A stretch of DNA of 38,526 nucleotides from Candidatus Aminicenantota bacterium (GCA_026393865.1 JAPKZI010000180.1:1-38526); one strand, 5' to 3'. Positions 7,261-15,909 are shown, counted from the stretch's first letter. Notes: a model not told the origin generated them from the sequence alone. A program made the numbers and translations.

Positions 7261-8166
7261 TTGCCGATGATCAAGAACCATCCGCCTGTCGCCGGTTTCA
7301 TTTTTTTCATTCTATTTATGGGCTCATTGGGGATGACCGCCATGCCGGATAACATCGACGAGTTTTACCAAAAATTGCCGGAGACCATCGCCGACTGGAA
7401 AAAAGCTGGAGCACCCGACCTTTATACGCCCGAGAATCTGTCGAAATATATCGACGGCGGCGCTGAACTTTACCTCTCATACAACTTCAAGAATGCCCTG
7501 TCCATTAAATACAAGGATGCCGCCGACAACGAGATCGCGGTCGACATCTTCGACATGGGCTCCGGCCCTGACGCTTTCGGCGTCTTCGCCCATTCGCGGG
7601 AATCGATCGACGACCGGTTCGGCCAAGGTTGTGAGTATGCCGCCGGCCTGCTGACCTTCTGGAAAGACCGCTATTACGTTTCGATCCTCGCCTATCCGGA
7701 AACCGCGGAAAAAAAGGAAGTCGTCTTTAAGTTGGGCCGGACGATCGCCGGCGCGATCAAGAGCGAGGGGGCTCTGCCGCCGATTATCGCCCGGCTCCCG
7801 GCGGAAAACCTGCTCCCCGAGACCGTTCACTATTTCCACCATTACATCTGGCTGAACAGCTTTCTTTTTGTCTCCAATGAGAATGTCTTGAATATCGGCA
7901 ACGACACGCCGGCGGCCCTGGGCAAATACCGGCAGGCCGGCGCCGCTTTTTTCCTGCTGCTGGTCCAATACCCTGATGCCGCCGGGGCCGAAGCGGCCGG
8001 CGGGCAATTCCGGCAAAAGCTCCTGGACGGCGCCGCGGATGGACTGCGCCGGACAAAAGAGGGCCGCTGGACGGGCCTGCAGCGCCGGGGCAATCTGGTC
8101 AGTATCGTTTTCAACGCTCCGGATACGCCGACCGTCCGGGCCATATTCGCCAAAATCAAGGAATGA
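7261..8166 (+). CDS. DUF6599 family exported protein
   Basis: About 301 residues with an N-terminal hydrophobic segment (about 9-27) consistent with export, then the DUF6599 pattern: LYTPENLSKYIDGGAELYL, IAVDIFDMGSGPDAFGVFAH and WKDRYYVSILAYPE. The function of this family is not established. Two starts are possible: TTG at 7261 (seven bases after the Shine-Dalgarno AAGGAAA) and ATG at 7267. I keep TTG for its spacing, but this is not certain. A DUF362 protein starts 13 bases after the stop, so the two are probably one operon and may act together at the membrane or in the periplasm. Confidence 0.8.
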   Translation: MPMIKNHPPVAGFIFFILFMGSLGMTAMPDNIDEFYQKLPETIADWKKAGAPDLYTPENLSKYIDGGAELYLSYNFKNALSIKYKDAADNEIAVDIFDMGSGPDAFGVFAHSRESIDDRFGQGCEYAAGLLTFWKDRYYVSILAYPETAEKKEVVFKLGRTIAGAIKSEGALPPIIARLPAENLLPETVHYFHHYIWLNSFLFVSNENVLNIGNDTPAALGKYRQAGAAFFLLLVQYPDAAGAEAAGGQFRQKLLDGAADGLRRTKEGRWTGLQRRGNLVSIVFNAPDTPTVRAIFAKIKE

Positions 8167-8179
8167 TACGGAGGTTAAA

Positions 8180-9076
8180 ATGAAGCCGGGAAAATTGATC
8201 AACAGACGGCAATTCATCATAGGCGCTTCGGCCGCCGCCCTCGGCACGAGGCTGCGGCTCTCCGGACAGGAGACGATCGCTCCCATCAAGAGCGGTAGGA
8301 GCCGGGTCGTCCTGGTGCGCGACCTCAACGTCCTTGATGAAAACGGCAGCCCCAAATATGCCGTGGTGCAGGAAATGCTCGATACCGGCATCAAGGCCCT
8401 GACCGGCAAGCCCGATCCGCAGAGCGCCTGGAAAACGATCATCAAGCCCGGCGACGTCGTCGGCATTAAAAACAACCGCTGGGCCTATCTGCGCACGACC
8501 GCCGAGGTCGAGACCTCCCTCAAGATGCGGATCATGGAGGTCGGCGTCAAGGAAGCCGACATCAGCGTCGACGACCTGGGCGTCCTGCAAAACCCGGTCT
8601 TCCAGAGGGCCACCGCATTGATCAACGCCCGGCCGATGCGCTCACACCATTGGGCGGGGGTCGGTTCGCTGATCAAGAACTATATCATGTTCATTCCCGA
8701 GCCTATTTCCATCCACCCCGATTCTTGCGCCGACTTGGCCTCGATCTGGGACCTGCCGGTGGTCAAGGGCAAAACCCGGTTGAATGTCCTGGTGATGTTC
8801 ACGCCGCAATTCCACAGCTTCGGTCCCCACAGCTTCAATCCCAAATATGTCTGGAAATACTACGGTCTCATGCTGGGATTCGATCCGGTCGCCGTCGACG
8901 CCACCGGACTGCGCATCATCGAGGCGATTCGCCGGGATTTTTTCGCCGAAGACCGCCCGCTGAACCCCCCGGCCAAGCACATCGCCATCGCCGACAGCAA
9001 ATACCATCTCGGCACCGCCGACCCCCAAAAGATCGAGCTCATCAAGATCGGCTACGACAAGGACTGTTTCGTCTGA
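8180..9076 (+). CDS. Tat-exported DUF362 domain protein
   Basis: 298 residues from the ATG at 8180, preceded by ACGGAGG; open reading frame continues upstream but overlaps the DUF6599 gene and has no better start. The N-terminus NRRQFIIGASAAALG is a Tat-type signal, suggesting export folded, possibly with a cofactor. The core has the DUF362 signature ALINARPMRSHHWAGVGSLIKNYI (about residues 148-171) and GFDPVAVDATGLRIIE near residue 235. No CxxCxxC ferredoxin motif is present, unlike some DUF362 proteins. Biochemical function is unknown. Pairing with DUF6599 suggests a shared exported system. The gene converges on selB, with 75 bases between the two stops. Confidence 0.8.
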   Translation: MKPGKLINRRQFIIGASAAALGTRLRLSGQETIAPIKSGRSRVVLVRDLNVLDENGSPKYAVVQEMLDTGIKALTGKPDPQSAWKTIIKPGDVVGIKNNRWAYLRTTAEVETSLKMRIMEVGVKEADISVDDLGVLQNPVFQRATALINARPMRSHHWAGVGSLIKNYIMFIPEPISIHPDSCADLASIWDLPVVKGKTRLNVLVMFTPQFHSFGPHSFNPKYVWKYYGLMLGFDPVAVDATGLRIIEAIRRDFFAEDRPLNPPAKHIAIADSKYHLGTADPQKIELIKIGYDKDCFV

Positions 9077-9151
9077 GCCCCGGCCTTCGCTGCAGGCGAG
9101 ATAAAGGTCACGCTCTATTCTCGCGAGGAGTTCCTCTAAAATTTATCCCGT

Positions 9152-10875
9152 CTATTTCAGCACATGGACGTCCCCGTTTCTCCGGGTGATTTGGGCTTTA
9201 TCCAAATACTCGAGGACGGCGCAGGCGTATTTGCGCGACACGCGGAGGATGTCCTTCGTCTCGGCGATGGTGATCGTCCGCTTTATGCGCAGATATTCCA
9301 GAACCAAGGCCCTTGCTTTATCGAAGGCCGTTCGATGGTAGATGACCTTGGGATCGAGCCGGACGAGCTTCCCCTGCTGAAAAAGCGTGCCGAGGACCTT
9401 GCGGAACTGATTGAGCGGAAGCCGCAGCTCGCGGCAGACATCCTCTTCGAGCGGCGGCTCGAAACCAGCCTTCCGGAAAATGGCCTCGACGCGGTCGGCC
9501 AACTCCTGGTCTTTCGACTCCAGCCTCGCTTCGAAACCCGGAAGGGTCAGGCCGCCTTCCTTGCGGAGGACGGCGCCGCTCCCGGCCAGCTCATCGACGG
9601 CCGTCTTGAACATCGGCTCGTCGGCCGCGCCGGACATGGAGGAATGGAGGTCGGCCAGGGGCATAAACGGCCGGTGGGGATTGGCCGCGAAATATTTTTT
9701 GACGGCCGCGAGCGCCTTTTGCGTCAGCGGCGGCCAAGTATCGGCGACGACATATCGCGTCTCTTTTTCCGCCGCGATTTTCTTCAAGCGGCCGCCATCA
9801 ACGAGCTTTTGAATGGCGTCCTGGACGGCTTTTAATCCGGTCCATAGGGCGAAGGAGGCCTCCTCCGCGGTCCGCGATTTGTCCGGCGTTTTCCTGAAAA
9901 ACTGCTCGACGGCCTCTTCCGGCGCGCCCTCGAAACGGCGGATGCCGGCGAGCGCCGCGGCGTCGAACCGTTTGTGCCGCGGCGGGGCGATGTCGAGGAC
10001 GTCTCCCCCGCCGATCGTGTTGAGTTCAAAAGATGAAGACGGGCATCGAGGCGCGTCGCCGGGGTGATCAATCCCGGCGCTACGGCGCACTGCCCGCGCC
10101 GCAGCAGTGTTTTATCGACGTCGTGGAGGTTGAGCGCGGTGCGCTTGCCGAGCCCCGAAGCGTCTCTCTTCTCTTTGTGGACCTGGACTCCGCGGACCTT
10201 GGTCTCGATCCGCTCGGGCAGGATTTCGATCCTGTCGCCGGTCTTGATCCCACCCGAGAGGACCGTCCCGGCGATGACCGTGCCGAAGCCGTGCATGACG
10301 AAGACGCGGTCCACCGGCAGGCGAAAGTAGCCGCAGTCCTCTCGCCGGCAAACGCACCGGCCGGCGGCCATGAGGGCGGCTTTGATCTCGGCAAGGCCCG
10401 ACCCCGTGAGGGACGAGACCGGGATGACGGGCGCCCCCTCCAGAAACGTGCCCTGGACGAACGCTCCGACTTCGCCGCCGAGTTTTTCGAGCTGGTCGGC
10501 GTCAACGAGGTCGGACTTGGTCAGGGCAATGATCCCTTCTTTCACACGAAGGAGCTGAAGGATGTCGAAGTGCTCGCGCGTCTGGACCGAGATCCCCTCG
10601 TCGGCGGCGATGATGAACAGCACGACGTCGATGCTGCTCGCGCCGGCGACCATGGTCCTGACGAACTTCTCGTGGCCGGGAACATCGATGAAGACGATCT
10701 GCTTTTCATACTCCGGGACATCCATGAAGACGAAGCCCAGCTCGATGGTCAGGCCGCGCTCCTTCTCTTCGGGAAGCGTGTCGGGATCAATCCCGGTCAG
10801 GGCTTTGACCAGGGAGCTTTTGCCGTGGTCGATGTGACCGGCGGTCCCGACGATGAGATGTTCTTTTTCGGTCAT
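9152..10875 (-). pseudogene. selB: SelB, selenocysteine-specific elongation factor, broken by frameshift and internal deletion
   Basis: The N-terminal part (from 10875) has the GTPase motifs GHIDHGKS, DVPGHEK and TKSD plus domain II, up to TRLDARLHLL at residue 283. The C-terminal part (to 9152) starts in a -1 frame with ELNTIGGGDVLDIAPPRHKR and continues through the winged-helix domains that bind SECIS RNA. The break is at about 10024-10032. Normal SelB has roughly 60-70 residues of domain III between these two landmarks, and they are absent. This is a deletion plus frameshift rather than one lost base. The start overlaps the selD stop as ATGA. Either the gene is truly inactivated or the assembly is collapsed here. 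SelB delivers Sec-tRNA to UGA codons, so loss would abolish selenoprotein synthesis. Confidence 0.85.
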
Positions 10876-12062
10876 TTTTTGAGGATGATCCGGCCCTCGG
10901 ACCTACCTGTAATTCGTCCGATGACCGCCGCTTTTTTGGCGCCCTTCTTCTTCAGCTCCTTGAGGACGGCCGCGGCTTTCCGTTGGGGCACGCACATGAG
11001 CAGTCCGCCCGAAGTCTGGGCGTCGTAGATGAGCGTCTCGAGGTCCTCGCCGACGTCCGCGGCCTTTTCGACGAATTTGGCCGAGGATTCCCGGTTTCGT
11101 TCGACCGCGCCGGAGATGATCCCTTTGCGGAAACACTCCATAACGCCGTCGAAAACGGGGATCGACCCGGCATAGACTTCGGCCGTGACGGCGCTCTGCG
11201 CGGCGATCTCGCTCAAGTGCCCCGCGAGGCCGAATCCGGTGACGTCGGTCGCGCAACGCACTCCCGCCTCTATCATGACCTCCGCGGCCGCTTTGTTGAG
11301 CTCGGTCATGGACCGGGCGATCTGCTCGCGCCAGGGTTTTTTCGCTTTTTTGAGCTGCGCGGCGAAACAAATGGCCCCCGTGCCGATCGGTTTGGTGAGG
11401 ATGAGGACGTCGCCCGGCCTGGCTCTATCGTTGCGGATGATCTTTTTGGGATGGATGACGCCCGTGACGGCAAAGCCGAACTTGATTTCTTTATCCTTGA
11501 TGCTGTGGCCGCCGATGACGACCGTCCCGGCCTCGTTGAGCTTATCGATCCCGCCCTGGAGCATCCGGTTCATGATCCTCGGGCTGAGTTTTTCGATGGG
11601 AAAAGCGACAATGGACAGCGCCGTCAAGGGCGTTCCGCCCATGGCATAGACATCGCTCACGGAGTTGGCCGCCGCGATCTGCCCGAAGACGTAGGCGTCA
11701 TCGACGCACGGCGTGAAGACATCCACGGTCTGGACCAGGGCCAGCTTGTCGCTTAGCTTGTAGACGCCCGCATCATCGCAGGACTCCGCGCCGACTAAAA
11801 CCTTGGGGTCGAAGACGTGGGGCAGGCCGGCGAGGGCGAGCTTCAGATCGTTCTGGCTGATCTTGGAGGCGCAGCCGGCGTTCTCCACGAACCGAGTCAG
11901 CGGAGCGTCCTCGGCGGCGTCATCCTCGCGCTCCCCCGCGCAGAGACAGATGTTCTTCTGCTTGAAGAGATCGCAGGGGCAGGGCTCTTTAGGATTGCAG
12001 ATGCAGTGGCCGAGCTTGATCGAGCGGCCCATGACCCGGCGGCGTTTTTCGAGGTCGATCAT
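10872..12062 (-). CDS. selD: Selenide, water dikinase (selenophosphate synthetase) with Cys-rich N-terminal extension
   Basis: SelD makes selenophosphate from selenide and ATP for Sec-tRNA synthesis. The start is the ATG at 12060-12062, overlapping the selA stop as ATGA, giving 396 residues, about 50 longer than E. coli SelD. The catalytic segment NAGCASKI has Cys64 and Lys67, matching the essential Cys and Lys of the family; the second Cys of GCGCK is Ser. The glycine-rich and AIRS-type motifs GGTPLTALSIVAFP, ATDVTGFGLAGHL and DAQTSGGLLM are present. The extra N-terminus (residues 18-44) holds three CxC pairs (Cys20/22, 28/30, 39/41), suggesting a metal or selenium binding module. The gene ends in an ATGA overlap with selB. 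Confidence 0.9.
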   Translation of the reverse strand: MIDLEKRRRVMGRSIKLGHCICNPKEPCPCDLFKQKNICLCAGEREDDAAEDAPLTRFVENAGCASKISQNDLKLALAGLPHVFDPKVLVGAESCDDAGVYKLSDKLALVQTVDVFTPCVDDAYVFGQIAAANSVSDVYAMGGTPLTALSIVAFPIEKLSPRIMNRMLQGGIDKLNEAGTVVIGGHSIKDKEIKFGFAVTGVIHPKKIIRNDRARPGDVLILTKPIGTGAICFAAQLKKAKKPWREQIARSMTELNKAAAEVMIEAGVRCATDVTGFGLAGHLSEIAAQSAVTAEVYAGSIPVFDGVMECFRKGIISGAVERNRESSAKFVEKAADVGEDLETLIYDAQTSGGLLMCVPQRKAAAVLKELKKKGAKKAAVIGRITGRSEGRIILKK

Positions 12063-13474
12063 TTTTGAGCGAATAGTCCGCTGATCGCTTCTTCCACGAC
12101 CTTGTCCTCGTCGGGCTGGATAGTCCGGAAATCGAACAAGACCGCGTCCTTGTGGATGCGCGAGAAGACCGGCGGTTTCCCGAGGCGAAGGGCTCGGGCC
12201 ATCTCGTCCGGCCCCATCTTGGAGGTTTTGACGGACAGGCATTTCGTGGGGATGGTCTCGACCGGCGCGGAGCCGCTCCCGACCTGGGAGCCGTCATCGA
12301 CCACGGAGATCTGGACCTCGGGCGGGAGCCGTTTTTTGAGATCACGTTCGACGCGCCGGGCCCGGCGCTGGAGCTCCTCGAGATTCCAGGACAGCATGCG
12401 ATAAAACGGATGCTGCTCTTTGAGCGTCTCCGGCCGGAGAAACAGCTTGAGCGTGGCCTCCATGGCGGCGATCGTCAATTTGCCGCAGCGGAAGGCCCGG
12501 GCCAGGGGGTCTTTCTTGATGCGGTTGACGGCGTCCGCTTTCCCGACGATGAGCCCGGACTGCGGGCCGCCGATGAGCTTGTCGCCGCTGAAACAGGCGA
12601 CATCGACGCCGGCCTTGATGCTGCGCGCGATCATCGGCTCGGTCTGCAGGCCGAACTCCTGGAGATCGACGAGCGCCCCGCTGCCGAGGTCGTCGATGAC
12701 GGGAATGCCGTGCTTGGCCCCGAGCTCGACAAGCTCTTCGATCTCGGGCTCGGCGGCGAAACCGACGATCCGGTAGTTGCTGTGATGGACCCGCAGGATG
12801 GCCCCGGTGGCGGGACCGATGGCTTCGGCGTAATCGCGAAGGTGCGTTTTGTTGGTCGTCCCGACCTCGCGTAAAATGGCGCCGCTTGTGCTCATGACGT
12901 CGGGCATGCGGAACGAGCCGCCGATCTCGACTAGCTGGCCGCGCGAGACGATGACCTCTTTGCCTTTGGCCAGGGCGTGGAGGATGAGGACCGTGGCCGC
13001 GGCGTTGTTGTTGACGAGGGTTGCGGCCTCGGCGCCGGTCAGTTCGGCCAGGAGGCGGCTGACGCGCGCGTCGCGCTGGCCGCGGCGGCCTGTTTCGAGG
13101 TCGAGGGCCAGGGTGCAATAGCCCCGAAAAACTTCGTCGAGGGCCTGCCGGGCGGGAGCGGAGAGGACGGCCCGGCCGAGACCGGAATGCATGAGGATGC
13201 CGGTCGCGTTGACGGCTTTATGCAGGCCGGCCGCGAATTTTTCTTCCAGCCGGCGCTCGATCCGGCGGTAAACATTCTCCTTGGACAGCGACTCTTCGGC
13301 GGACGCCGGGATTTTATCCTCGAGAATTTCGCTGCGCAGGTCGTCGAGCGCGGCCCGACATTCTTTCAAGAACGCTTCCCGGCCGAATCGTCCGATAAGG
13401 TTTTGACCGGCCGCCTCGCCGAGCAAAGAATCGACCGCCGGTATCCGGCGGAGCAGAGTTTCTTTCATAGGCAC
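12059..13474 (-). CDS. selA: L-seryl-tRNA(Sec) selenium transferase
   Basis: SelA is a PLP enzyme that converts Ser-tRNA(Sec) to Sec-tRNA(Sec) using selenophosphate. The 471-residue length fits the family. The PLP lysine is Lys299 in CFSGDKLIGGPQSG. Other signatures are NATGILMHSGLGRA, NNNAAATVLILHALA, VHHSNYRIVGFA and VIDDLGSGAL. It is the first gene of the selA-selD-selB operon. The ATG at 13474 lies about 135 bases from the divergent sulfatase gene. A TAAAAT -10-like box in GTGTTAAAATGAC lies upstream (about 13491-13496). It appears intact, in contrast to selB. Confidence 0.93.
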   Translation of the reverse strand: MPMKETLLRRIPAVDSLLGEAAGQNLIGRFGREAFLKECRAALDDLRSEILEDKIPASAEESLSKENVYRRIERRLEEKFAAGLHKAVNATGILMHSGLGRAVLSAPARQALDEVFRGYCTLALDLETGRRGQRDARVSRLLAELTGAEAATLVNNNAAATVLILHALAKGKEVIVSRGQLVEIGGSFRMPDVMSTSGAILREVGTTNKTHLRDYAEAIGPATGAILRVHHSNYRIVGFAAEPEIEELVELGAKHGIPVIDDLGSGALVDLQEFGLQTEPMIARSIKAGVDVACFSGDKLIGGPQSGLIVGKADAVNRIKKDPLARAFRCGKLTIAAMEATLKLFLRPETLKEQHPFYRMLSWNLEELQRRARRVERDLKKRLPPEVQISVVDDGSQVGSGSAPVETIPTKCLSVKTSKMGPDEMARALRLGKPPVFSRIHKDAVLFDFRTIQPDEDKVVEEAISGLFAQK

Positions 13475-13611
13475 CCTCGCGCGGGGGTCATTTTAACACA
13501 AAATATCCGCCGAGGGGGACACGATACTCCGGACCGTGATATTTATGCCAATACTTTTAGCCGAATATTGTCTAAAATATCGCTAGACCTTCCCTTGAAT
13601 GAGGAGCCCGC

Positions 13612-15207
13612 ATGAAACGACGCGCATTTATTGACACCCTCGGGAAAGGCACAGCCGCCGCCTTTCTTGCCCGAGGCGAGCTCTGGCAGGTCGCCCGGGC
13701 CGCCGAAACCGCCCCCCCCGGCCAAAAACCCAATATCGTCCTCATTTTGGCCGACGACCTCGGCTATGCCGGCGTCGGCGTCCAGGGATGCGCCGACATT
13801 CCCACGCCATCCGTCGATTCCATCGCCCGCAACGGCGTCCGGTTCACCCACGGATATGTCTCGGCGCCGCTCTGCTCCCCGACGCGGGCGGGGCTCATGA
13901 CCGGCCGCTACCAGCAGCGCTTCGGCCATGAGACCAATCCCGGCCCGATCAACCAGGCCCAGCCGGGTTTCGGTCTCTCTCTTGATGAGCCGACGATCGC
14001 CGAGCGGCTGAAGAAGCTCGGATACGTCACGGGCATGTTCGGCAAATGGCACCTGGGATTCGAATCTCAGTTCCATCCGCTGAAGCGCGGCTTCGACGAA
14101 TTCTACGGGTTCCTGGGCGGCGCCCATTCTTACACGCCGGGCAGCCGGCAGATGAACGACGGCTCGATTCAGCGCGGCACCCAGCCCGTCGAAGAAAAGG
14201 AGTATCTGACCGACGCCCTGGCCCGCGAAACCCTATCGTTCATCGACCGCCACAATAGCGAAACGTTCTTCGTCTACCTCCCCTTCAACGCCGTCCACGC
14301 CCCAATGGAAGCCGGCCAGAAATATCTCGACCGGTTCAAGAACATCAAAGATGACCTCCGCCGAACACACGCCGCTATGCTCTCGGCCATGGACGACGCG
14401 ATCGGCCGGATTTTGGCGAAGCTCCGGGAGCACGCTCTCGAAGAAAAAACCCTCGTTATCTTTCTCAGCGACAACGGCGGCCCCACCCAGCAGACGACTT
14501 CGTCGAACGCTCCGCTCCGCGGCTTCAAAGCCCAGGCGCTCGAGGGCGGCATCCGCATCCCGTTCATGATGCAGTGGAAAGGGACGCTGCCCGCGGGGAA
14601 GGTGGACGACCGGCCCGTGATCTCGCTCGACATCCATCCAACCGTTGCGGCCGCCGCCGGCGCCGCGGCCGAGCCGACCTGGAAGCTCGACGGGGTCGAC
14701 GTCGTCCCTTACCTGACCGGCGCGAAAACCGGAGCGCCGCACGAAACGCTCTATTGGCGGATGTTCGCTAATCAAAGGGCGGTCCGGCACGGCAACCTCA
14801 AGCTCGTCTGGTCGGGGCAGGCCGAACAGGGCGGCCTCTACGACGTCGTCAACGATCCGGGGGAGAGCAAGAACCTGGCGAAGGACCGGCCCGAGGAGGT
14901 GAAAAAGCTCCAGGCTCTCTATGATGCCTGGAACGCCGGGCTGGCCGAGCCGAAATGGAAACCGGCCCCCCGAACCGCTCAGTCCGCTCCCGGCGCCAAG
15001 CTCACGGCCAACCAGCGGGCCGCCCTTCCCCAGCCGGGTCAGGAAAAGGCGTGGTTCGACCGGCTCGACAAAAATAAGGACGGCAAGCTCACACCCGAGG
15101 AATTCCCTAGGCCGCGCATCTTTCAGATGATCGATACGAACCGCGACGGATTCTTGACGATCGACGAAGTGCGAAAATTCCTCGAAACGATCCGCGGCAT
15201 CGCATAG
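13612..15207 (+). CDS. Tat-type exported sulfatase with C-terminal EF-hand pair
   Basis: 531 residues. N-terminal KRRAFIDTLGKGTAAAF resembles a Tat signal. The arylsulfatase fold shows NIVLILADDLGY with metal Asp48/Asp49, and C88-S-P-T-R with GLMTGR, the formylglycine motif CxPxR. Cys88 must be oxidised to formylglycine, but no maturase gene is in the window. FGKWHLG and FLSDNGG are further family motifs. The C-terminus adds two canonical 12-residue EF-hand loops, at 486-497 (DKNKDGKLTPEE) and 508-519 (DTNRDGFLTIDE), which should bind calcium. The substrate is probably a sulfated glycan. Shine-Dalgarno GAGGAG precedes the ATG. An imperfect GGGG...CCCC palindrome follows the stop. Confidence 0.9.
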   Translation: MKRRAFIDTLGKGTAAAFLARGELWQVARAAETAPPGQKPNIVLILADDLGYAGVGVQGCADIPTPSVDSIARNGVRFTHGYVSAPLCSPTRAGLMTGRYQQRFGHETNPGPINQAQPGFGLSLDEPTIAERLKKLGYVTGMFGKWHLGFESQFHPLKRGFDEFYGFLGGAHSYTPGSRQMNDGSIQRGTQPVEEKEYLTDALARETLSFIDRHNSETFFVYLPFNAVHAPMEAGQKYLDRFKNIKDDLRRTHAAMLSAMDDAIGRILAKLREHALEEKTLVIFLSDNGGPTQQTTSSNAPLRGFKAQALEGGIRIPFMMQWKGTLPAGKVDDRPVISLDIHPTVAAAAGAAAEPTWKLDGVDVVPYLTGAKTGAPHETLYWRMFANQRAVRHGNLKLVWSGQAEQGGLYDVVNDPGESKNLAKDRPEEVKKLQALYDAWNAGLAEPKWKPAPRTAQSAPGAKLTANQRAALPQPGQEKAWFDRLDKNKDGKLTPEEFPRPRIFQMIDTNRDGFLTIDEVRKFLETIRGIA

Positions 15208-15218
15208 GAAGCGTAGCG

Positions 15219-15274
15219 AGGGACACCATACCACGTTCCCCTTTTTAATTGGGGACGTAGCCTAGGGTCCCCAT
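15219..15274. repeat. Imperfect GGGAC...GTCCCC intergenic palindrome between convergent genes
   Basis: A left arm ending CACGTTCCCC and a right arm beginning GGGGACGT flank a nine-base T-rich spacer. Both arms fold back imperfectly over about 22 bases. It separates the convergent sulfatase and lipocalin genes and could serve as a bidirectional terminator. It shares the GGGGAC/GTCCCC ends of the dispersed family in this window. Confidence 0.6.
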
Positions 15275-15281
15275 TAATATC

Positions 15282-15818
15282 TCAGCGGCCGGCGCAGGTC
15301 TGGTCGGTCTTGACCAGTCTGTTGATGTCGAAGCCTTTATCCGCGCAGCGCTTGACGATCTCCTGATAGAGCCCCTCGTCCATCTGCGGCGTCCGGCTCA
15401 GGATCCAGAGATAATCCCGGTCCGGCGCTCCGACGACCGCGAAGCTGTAGTCCTCGGCCAGGTCGATGATCCAGTAATCGCCGCGGAACGGCCAGAAGAA
15501 CTGGACGCGGAGCTTGGCGTTGTTGCTTCCCTTAACGACGAACGCTTTGCCCTTGGCCCGGCTCTCCTTTCCCTCCGGGCCGTCTTTCCGGCAGGTATTG
15601 ATGACGCGGACGAAGTCCTTTTCCATCGAATATTCCGCGACCGTGCAGTGGCAGCCTTTTTGAAAGCGCTGGGGAAACGAGGAGATCTCGTACCATCGGC
15701 CCAGATATTTCTGGAGATCGACGGACGGGACGGTCTCGAGCGGCTTGTCCTGCGCCGCGGCCATCCCGGTCAGTCCCAAGATCCCCGAAATGCTTAAAAG
15801 AAACAAGAGTGTCTTCAT
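15282..15818 (-). CDS. Exported lipocalin (Blc-like)
   Basis: 178 residues with a signal peptide (about 1-22). The lipocalin first motif is YLGRWYEISSFPQRFQKGC (about residues 39-57). The later segments FVRVINTCR, FWPFRGDYWIIDLAEDYSFAVVG and LWILSRTPQ match the bacterial lipocalin Blc pattern, where small hydrophobic ligands or lysophospholipids are bound. No lipobox Cys follows the signal, so it is probably periplasmic rather than a lipoprotein. Four Cys residues in the mature part could form disulfides. The promoter TTGACC-N17-GATAAT ends six bases from the ATG, so a leaderless transcript is predicted. It is divergent from the phosphatase gene. Confidence 0.88.
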   Translation of the reverse strand: MKTLLFLLSISGILGLTGMAAAQDKPLETVPSVDLQKYLGRWYEISSFPQRFQKGCHCTVAEYSMEKDFVRVINTCRKDGPEGKESRAKGKAFVVKGSNNAKLRVQFFWPFRGDYWIIDLAEDYSFAVVGAPDRDYLWILSRTPQMDEGLYQEIVKRCADKGFDINRLVKTDQTCAGR

Positions 15819-15824
15819 GGGCTA

Positions 15825-15853
15825 ATTATCGCTGAGAAGGGATGGGCGGTCAA
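15825..15853 (-). promoter_or_regulatory. Promoter of the lipocalin gene, predicted leaderless
   Basis: On the minus strand TTGACC (15848-15853) and GATAAT (15825-15830) are separated by exactly 17 bases. Only six bases lie between the -10 box and the ATG, so transcription should start at or next to the start codon. Confidence 0.6.
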
Positions 15854-15880
15854 CCATGTCCCGCACGGCTCCGGCTATTC

Positions 15881-15909
15881 TTGACTTTGACGGCATCCCT
15901 GGATATAAC
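15881..15909 (+). promoter_or_regulatory. Sigma-70-like promoter of the phosphatase-aminotransferase pair
   Basis: TTGACT at 15881-15886 and TATAAC at 15904-15909 with a 17-base spacer. A Shine-Dalgarno GGGAGGA follows at 15914-15920 and the ATG is at 15929. Confidence 0.65.

Noticed and set aside
10027-10032. Programmed -1 frameshift at CTTTTGA in selB
   Set aside because: The run CTTTT could slip, but the domain III sequence itself is missing, so a frameshift alone would not restore a normal SelB.
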